DNA from: Streptomyces sp. NBC_00094
GTDB taxonomy: Bacteria > Actinomycetota > Actinomycetes > Streptomycetales > Streptomycetaceae
Assembly (NCBI RefSeq): GCF_026343125.1
Contig: NZ_JAPEMB010000001.1
Coordinates: 6,391,501-6,455,500 of the forward strand
Length of the DNA: 64,000 nt
Reading direction: 5' to 3'
In this document: positions 59,660 to 64,000 of the stretch, one piece after another
Numbering within the stretch: the first letter of the stretch is position 1
Layout of the letters: the number at the start of each line of letters is the position of its first letter
Notes under the pieces: model-generated
Database searches by the model: none
The model's input: only the letters and a program-made list of their open reading frames with translations
Told to the model about the DNA's origin: nothing
Program-made: the position numbers and the translations under genes

Positions 59660-59717
59660 CTCCGGGCGGTGTGTGCCTCCCAGGAACGTCACACTTCCCC
59701 GCCCGCGCCGCCCGGAG
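59660..59717 (+). terminator. Long-loop hairpin after the xdh genes
   Basis: A 10-bp stem CTCCGGGCGG/CCGCCCGGAG encloses a 38-nt loop that contains gtgtg/cacac. It starts 4 bp after the stop and may end or attenuate transcription before the permease gene. Confidence 0.4.
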
Positions 59718-59772
59718 TACCCGCTCAGCACCACCGGCAACACCAGCAGCACCCCCGTAGTACCAGCAACAC

Positions 59773-59808
59773 CCCGCAGTACCCGCAGTACCCGCAGTAC
59801 CCGCAGTA
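59773..59808. repeat. 9-bp tandem repeat (cccgcagta)4
   Basis: Four perfect cccgcagta units lie in the 289-bp gap between the xanthine dehydrogenase and permease genes. They are preceded by related cag/cac/gta units (ccagcaacaccagcagcacc). Confidence 0.92.
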
Positions 59809-59944
59809 ACGATTCAACCCGTTCGTCTCGGGCCGTCCCCCGGGTCGTGCAGCCCACGCAGCATCCCAAATCCCGCAGCTTCACCAGATCAGAACCCTTC
59901 GAAGTCTGATGCGGGTGCCCCTTTGAACCTTGGGAGTAGGCCCC

Positions 59945-61420
59945 ATGACCCAGTCCTCTGTGGAGCCCAAGACCGCATCGGAGGACGCGGGCTCCGGCTC
60001 CAACGTCCCCGCCGGCCGCTCTTGGCTCGACCGGTACTTTCACATCTCGGAGAGAGGATCCACCGTCGCGACGGAGATCCGCGGCGGCGTCACCACCTTC
60101 ATGGCGATGGCGTACATTCTCCTGCTCAACCCCCTGATCCTCGGTGGCAAGGACGTTGCGGGCAACGTCCTCAGCCAGCCCGCGCTGATCACCGCGACGG
60201 CTCTCGCAGCCGCCGTGACCACCCTCCTGATGGGCTTCTGGGGCAAGGTCCCCCTCGCCCTCGCGGCGGGACTCAGCGTCTCCGGTGTGCTCTCCTCGCA
60301 GGTCATCGCCGTCATGACCTGGCCGCAGGCCATGGCCATGTGTGTGGCCTACGGTGTCGTGATCTGTCTCCTGGTGGTCACCGGCCTCCGCGAGATGATC
60401 ATGAACGCCATCCCGTTGGCGATCAAGCACGCGATCACCATCGGCATCGGTCTCTTCATCGCGATCATCGGCTTCGTCAAGGCCGGCTTCGTCCACGAGA
60501 ACCCCTCGCCCGGCGGTGGCCCGGTCACCCTCGGCCCGCTCGGCGAGCTTCAGGGCTGGCCCGTCCTCATCTTCGCCGTCACCCTGCTGCTGATCTTCGC
60601 CCTTCAGGCCCGCAACATCCCCGGCGCCATCCTGATCGGCATCGTCGCGGGTACGGTCATCGCGATGATCGTCAACGCTGTCGCGGACATCCCCGCCAAG
60701 GGCGCGGGCTCCTGGTTCTCCGGTCCGCCGGAGCTCAACGGCAGCGCCGTCTCCGCACCGGACTTCTCGCTCATCGGCGAGGTCTCGTTCAGCGGCTGGG
60801 GCGACGTCGGCTACATCACGATCACCATGATCGTCTTCACCCTGGTCCTCGCCGGCTTCTTCGACGCCATGGCCACCATCATCGGTGTCGGCTCCGAGGC
60901 CAACCTGGCCGACGACAAGGGCCGTATGCCGGGCCTGTCCAAGGCGCTGTTCATCGACGGCGCCGGCGGTGTCCTCGGCGGCGTGAGCGGCGGCTCCGGC
61001 CAGACCGTCTTCGTCGAGTCGGCCACCGGCGTGGGCGAGGGAGCCCGTACGGGTCTCTCCTCCGTCATCACCGGCGCGTTCTTCGCGCTCTGCCTCTTCT
61101 TCACCCCGCTCACCGCGATCGTCCCGGCCGAGGTCGCCTCCGCCGCCCTGGTCGTCATCGGCGCGATGATGATGCAGAACGCCAAGCACGTCGACTGGAG
61201 CGACCGCTCCGTGGCGATCCCGGTGTTCCTCACCGTGGTCCTGATGCCCTTCACGTACACCATCACCACGGGTGTCGCGGCCGGTGTCATCTCCTACGCC
61301 GTCATCAAGGTGGCGCAGGGCAAGGCGCGCGAGGTGGGGGCCTTCATGTGGGGTCTCACCGCGATCTTCATCGTGTACTTCGCGATCCATCCGATCGAGA
61401 GCTGGCTCGGCGTCAGCTGA
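59945..61420 (+). CDS. NCS2-family purine permease (AzgA/guanine-hypoxanthine type)
   Basis: This 491-aa membrane protein begins with a Ser-rich lead and the signature RYFHISERGSTVATEIRGGV. Helices include TFMAMAYILLLNPLILGG, LAAAVTTLLMGFW and ALAAGLSVSGVL. The motif GLFIAIIGFVKAGF, the later SGGSGQTVFVESATGVGEGA and the final helices fit AzgA/PbuG-like H+/purine symporters. It brings hypoxanthine, guanine or xanthine into the cell. The ATG has GGGAG about 11 nt upstream. It is co-oriented with xdh and xdhC, so it is likely part of the PucR regulon. Confidence 0.92.
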   Translation: MTQSSVEPKTASEDAGSGSNVPAGRSWLDRYFHISERGSTVATEIRGGVTTFMAMAYILLLNPLILGGKDVAGNVLSQPALITATALAAAVTTLLMGFWGKVPLALAAGLSVSGVLSSQVIAVMTWPQAMAMCVAYGVVICLLVVTGLREMIMNAIPLAIKHAITIGIGLFIAIIGFVKAGFVHENPSPGGGPVTLGPLGELQGWPVLIFAVTLLLIFALQARNIPGAILIGIVAGTVIAMIVNAVADIPAKGAGSWFSGPPELNGSAVSAPDFSLIGEVSFSGWGDVGYITITMIVFTLVLAGFFDAMATIIGVGSEANLADDKGRMPGLSKALFIDGAGGVLGGVSGGSGQTVFVESATGVGEGARTGLSSVITGAFFALCLFFTPLTAIVPAEVASAALVVIGAMMMQNAKHVDWSDRSVAIPVFLTVVLMPFTYTITTGVAAGVISYAVIKVAQGKAREVGAFMWGLTAIFIVYFAIHPIESWLGVS

Positions 61421-61464
61421 CGCCCTCCCGCCGCCCTCCCCACACCTTCCAGAGGAGAACCGAG

Positions 61465-62601
61465 ATGCTGGACATCGCCGAAGAGCTGCACCGGTGGGTC
61501 GAGCAGGGACGCGAGTTCGCCGTCGCCACCGTGGTGGCGGTCGGCGGCAGCGCGCCCCGGCAGCCGGGAGCCGCCCTTGCCGTCGACAGCGAGGGAACGG
61601 CGATCGGATCGGTCTCGGGCGGGTGTGTGGAGGGCGCGGTCTACGACCTGTGCCGGCAGGCCCTCGACGACGGGCAGACCGTCGTCGAGCGCTTCGGCTA
61701 CAGCGACGAGGACGCCTTCGCGGTCGGTCTGACCTGCGGCGGCATCATCGACATCCTCGTCACCCCGGTGCGCGGCGGGGTCTTCCCCGCCGCGCTCGCG
61801 GCCGCCGCCACGGGGGAGGCGGCGGCCCTGGCCCGGATCGTCGACGGACCGGCCGAGCTGCGGGGCACCGCCCTCCTCGTCCGCCCCGACGGCTCGTACG
61901 AGGGGAAGCTCGGCGGCCACCCCGAACTGGACCGCACCGCGGCGGGCGAGGCCCTCGCGATGCTCGACGCGGGCCGCACCGGGACCGTCGGGATCGGCGA
62001 GGACGGCAGCCGCTGCGGACAGCCGCTGACCCTCCTGGTCGAGTCCTCCGTCCCCGCACCCCGCATGATCGTCTTCGGCGCCATCGACTTCGCCGCCGCC
62101 CTCGTCCGGGTCGGCAAGTTCCTCGGCTACCACGTCACCGTCTGCGACGCGCGGCCCGTCTTCGCGACCCCGGCCCGCTTCCCCGAGGCCGACGAGATCG
62201 TCGTCGAATGGCCCCACCGCTACCTGGAGTCCACGGAGGTCGACGGCCGCACCGTGCTCTGCGTCCTCACCCACGACGCCAAGTTCGACGTACCGCTGGT
62301 CAAGGCCGCCCTCAAGCTTCCCGTCGCGTACATCGGCGCGATGGGCTCCCGCCGCACCCACGAGGACCGCAACAAGCGCCTCCGCGAGGTCGGCGTCACC
62401 GAGATCGAACTCGCCAGGCTGCGCTCGCCGATAGGCCTCGACCTCGGCGCCCGTACGCCGGAGGAGACCGCCCTGTCCATCGGCGCCGAGATCGTCGCCA
62501 ACCGGCGCGGCGGCAGCGGCGTCTCCCTCACCGGCGCCCACACCCCGATCCACCACGACGGCTCCCACGCCCCCGACGGCCGCATCGGCTCCGTCGCCTA
62601 G
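61465..62601 (+). CDS. xdhC: XdhC/CoxI-family molybdenum-enzyme maturation protein
   Basis: This 378-aa protein has an N-terminal XdhC domain with TVVAVGGSAPRQPGAALAV and SVSGGCVEGAVYD, and a C-terminal Rossmann-like XdhC domain (MIVFGAIDFAAALVRVGKFL, YIGAMGSRRTHEDRNKRL). It binds and sulfurates the molybdenum cofactor and inserts it into xanthine dehydrogenase. AGAGGAG precedes the ATG. It closes the purine module before the IS607 element. Confidence 0.93.
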   Translation: MLDIAEELHRWVEQGREFAVATVVAVGGSAPRQPGAALAVDSEGTAIGSVSGGCVEGAVYDLCRQALDDGQTVVERFGYSDEDAFAVGLTCGGIIDILVTPVRGGVFPAALAAAATGEAAALARIVDGPAELRGTALLVRPDGSYEGKLGGHPELDRTAAGEALAMLDAGRTGTVGIGEDGSRCGQPLTLLVESSVPAPRMIVFGAIDFAAALVRVGKFLGYHVTVCDARPVFATPARFPEADEIVVEWPHRYLESTEVDGRTVLCVLTHDAKFDVPLVKAALKLPVAYIGAMGSRRTHEDRNKRLREVGVTEIELARLRSPIGLDLGARTPEETALSIGAEIVANRRGGSGVSLTGAHTPIHHDGSHAPDGRIGSVA

Positions 62602-62651
62602 GGGCTTCCCCGCGCGCGGGCAGGGGGTGGGGAGCTGCTGGTTCGTCAGGT

Positions 62652-62665
62652 CACTCTTGTGAGTG
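62652..62665. repeat. Subterminal inverted repeat at the IS607 left end
   Basis: CACTC-TTGT-GAGTG, followed by gatagtgcact and gatgagtg, forms a cluster of GAGTG/CACTC boxes 38-51 bp before tnpA. These are candidate TnpA-binding sites. Confidence 0.6.
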
Positions 62666-62702
62666 ATAGTGCACTTTGATGAGTGTTGTTACGTTCGGAT
62701 GT

Positions 62703-63278
62703 ATGAACCTCAAGGAGTGGGCGAAAGCGCAGGGCGTGCACCCGCAGACCGCGTATCGCTGGTTCCGTGAGGGGACGTTGCCGGTACCGGCTCAGCGGGT
62801 GGGTCCGCGCACGATCCTGGTGAACATCGAGGCCGCCGCAACGCCCGGGGTGGTGGGCGGTGTCGGGCTGTACGCCCGTGTGTCCTCCCACGACCAGAAG
62901 GACGATCTGGCCCGTCAGGTGACGCGCCTTTCGGAGTGGGCGGCCAGGGCCGGGCACCGGGTGGTGCGGATCGAGTCCGAGACCGGCTCGGGCATGAACG
63001 GCTCCCGCGCGAAGGCGCGTCGGCTGCTGGCTGATCCGGACGTGACCACCGTGGTGGTGGAGCACCGGGACCGACTTGGCCGCATGAACGTCGAACTCGT
63101 CGAAGCGGCCCTGTCCACCACCGGCCGCCGTCTGGTGGTTCTGGATGACGGCGAGGTCGATGACGACCTGGTGCAGGACATCGTGGACGTGTTGACGTCG
63201 TTCTGCGCCCGCCTGTACGGTCGCCGCTCGGCGAAGAACCGTGCCCGCAAGGCCCTTGAGGCGGCCGAGCATGGCTGA
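62703..63278 (+). CDS. tnpA: IS607 transposase TnpA (serine recombinase)
   Basis: This 191-aa protein has an N-terminal MerR-like HTH (about 1-45, NLKEWAKAQGVHPQTAYRWF) fused to a serine-resolvase domain. GLYARVSSHDQKDDLARQ contains the catalytic Ser61, and VVEHRDRLGRMN contains the conserved Arg residues. It cuts and joins DNA without needing a specific target. The tail overlaps the tnpB start by 8 bp. All domains are present, so the gene looks intact. Confidence 0.93.
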   Translation: MNLKEWAKAQGVHPQTAYRWFREGTLPVPAQRVGPRTILVNIEAAATPGVVGGVGLYARVSSHDQKDDLARQVTRLSEWAARAGHRVVRIESETGSGMNGSRAKARRLLADPDVTTVVVEHRDRLGRMNVELVEAALSTTGRRLVVLDDGEVDDDLVQDIVDVLTSFCARLYGRRSAKNRARKALEAAEHG

Positions 63279-64000
63279 GTCCAGGAAGAAGCAACTGCGT
63301 GCCATCGCCCCGCCGTTCGTTGCCCTCGGCCCGTCTGGTGTGGCGATCCGGGACTGGCTCAAGCGCCTCACCCCGCAGGATGAGAAGGTGCTCTGCCTGA
63401 TTGGTGAGCACCTGGGCTCTCTCGCGTCCCTCGACCTCAAGCAGCGGTGCGCGGACGGCAACGACCACGACAAGGACAGGTGGGCGGCCCGTAAGCAGGG
63501 CCTGACGGCCCAGTCGTCTTCCCGCTGGGCCGGGAGCATCACGAAGGCCACCCACGATCAGTGGGCACTGTCGCGTCGCTGTCAGCTCGCGCACATCCAG
63601 GGCCTTGAGGCCGGTGTGCGCACGTTGATGCACCGCCTGTCGCAGCCCATTGGGGACAAGGGCACCAAGAAGGCGCCGGGTGGTTACCGGTCGAAAGGCG
63701 AGTGGTTCCAAAAGTCCCGGCGCCTGCACACCCTGGAGCACCGTCTCGACACGGCTCGCGCCGACCGGGAGGCAGGTGTCGTGCACGTCGTGCGGGGCGG
63801 GAAGAAGCTGGCCCGCAACCGTCACAACCTCCAGGCCGCCCAGCTCACCGAGCTGGAGTGGCGGGAACGCTGGGAAGCGGAGCGCTGGTTCCTCGCCGCC
63901 GATGGAGAGTCCGGCAAACGCTTCGGGAACGAGACGATCCGCGTCGCTCCCGGCGGCGAGGTCTCTATCAAACTGCCCGCGCCGCTCGCTCACCTGGCCA
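63271..64000 (+). CDS. tnpB: TnpB-like RNA-guided nuclease, partial (first 243 codons)
   Basis: An ATG at 63271 overlapping tnpA opens a frame that runs to the window end without a stop. It begins MAESRKKQLRAIAPPFVAL and has the WED/REC-like N-terminal half of actinobacterial IS607-type TnpB (WAARKQGLTAQSSSRWAGSI, RCQLAHIQGLEAGVRTL). The RuvC Asp and Glu residues and zinc finger lie beyond the window. Intactness cannot be judged. Confidence 0.8.
   Translation, partial: MAESRKKQLRAIAPPFVALGPSGVAIRDWLKRLTPQDEKVLCLIGEHLGSLASLDLKQRCADGNDHDKDRWAARKQGLTAQSSSRWAGSITKATHDQWALSRRCQLAHIQGLEAGVRTLMHRLSQPIGDKGTKKAPGGYRSKGEWFQKSRRLHTLEHRLDTARADREAGVVHVVRGGKKLARNRHNLQAAQLTELEWRERWEAERWFLAADGESGKRFGNETIRVAPGGEVSIKLPAPLAHLA

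Larger units (their letters stand above)
62640..64000 (+). mobile_element. IS607-family insertion sequence (right end outside window)
   Basis: A serine recombinase with an N-terminal MerR-like domain and an overlapping tnpB gene define an IS607-type element. IS607 members lack terminal inverted repeats. The left edge probably lies near 62640-62690, where tnpA-proximal short repeats begin (CACTC-ttgt-GAGTG at 62652-62665, and gatgagtg at 62678). The element continues past the end of the window. Confidence 0.85.

Overview
The window is about 64 kb of very GC-rich DNA with strong third-position GC bias, GTG and TTG starts, SARP and AfsR-type regulation and a handful of TTA codons. All of this points to a Streptomyces chromosome. 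Assignments below rest on reading the sequence and on knowledge of the families; no database search was run.

Positions ~1-29,100 form an aromatic (type II) polyketide gene cluster. Its content matches the benzoisochromanequinone class (actinorhodin, granaticin, medermycin). It has ActI-type KS and CLF (25645-28136), an ACP 20 kb away (5746-6021), an ActIII-type ketoreductase (23380), a didomain aromatase/cyclase (8427), an ActIV-type metallo-beta-lactamase-fold cyclase (28129), an ActVI-1-type dehydrogenase (17643), an ActVI-A-like NTF2 protein (19698), an ActVI-2-like enoyl reductase (20192), and an ActVA-5/ActVB-like two-component flavin hydroxylase (24220 and 17143). A complete dTDP-D-aminodeoxysugar set (thymidylyltransferase, 4,6-dehydratase, 2,3-dehydratase, DnrJ-like 3-aminotransferase, 4-ketoreductase, DesVI-like N,N-dimethyltransferase) sits with one glycosyltransferase. 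With no 5-epimerase, this suggests an angolosamine-type sugar, so the product is probably of the medermycin/lactoquinomycin type. Supply and support genes are a PPTase, an acyl-CoA carboxylase beta subunit and an adenosine kinase. The left flank (70-5310) holds a FrnE/DsbA-like protein, a DHA2 exporter and a quinone reductase divergent from a TetR regulator, plus a TTA-containing zinc-finger regulator.

Regulation is legible. A SARP activator (18908) lies in the middle of the cluster. Heptamers phased at 11 bp, the classic SARP operator layout, occur at 18778-18806, in two arrays at 23187-23284, and more weakly at 5450-5482. The two arrays at 23187-23284 lie between the ketoreductase and a divergent, unrecognised secreted protein (22439-23086), which ties that protein to the pathway. 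TTA codons in the aminotransferase, the glycosyltransferase and the zinc-finger regulator predict bldA dependence, especially of glycosylation.

Positions 29,100-55,450 are mostly ordinary streptomycete chromosome: a GAF regulator, AidB-like dehydrogenase, BrkB/YihY protein, RsgA, an Ada-AlkA-like protein whose glycosylase part looks degenerate, a secreted S8 protease, a PP2C-like protein, pyruvate dehydrogenase (PoxB type), a FhuF-like reductase with an iron box, a GntR regulator, and a P-loop/beta-propeller protein. Positions 55,457-62,601 are a purine-catabolism module: PucR regulator, three-subunit xanthine dehydrogenase, NCS2 purine permease and XdhC. The right edge (from ~62,640) is an IS607-family element with serine recombinase TnpA and a TnpB cut by the window end.

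A recurring oddity is the number of perfect short tandem repeats (6, 8, 9, 12 and 18 bp units) at gene ends and between genes, mainly in the cluster.
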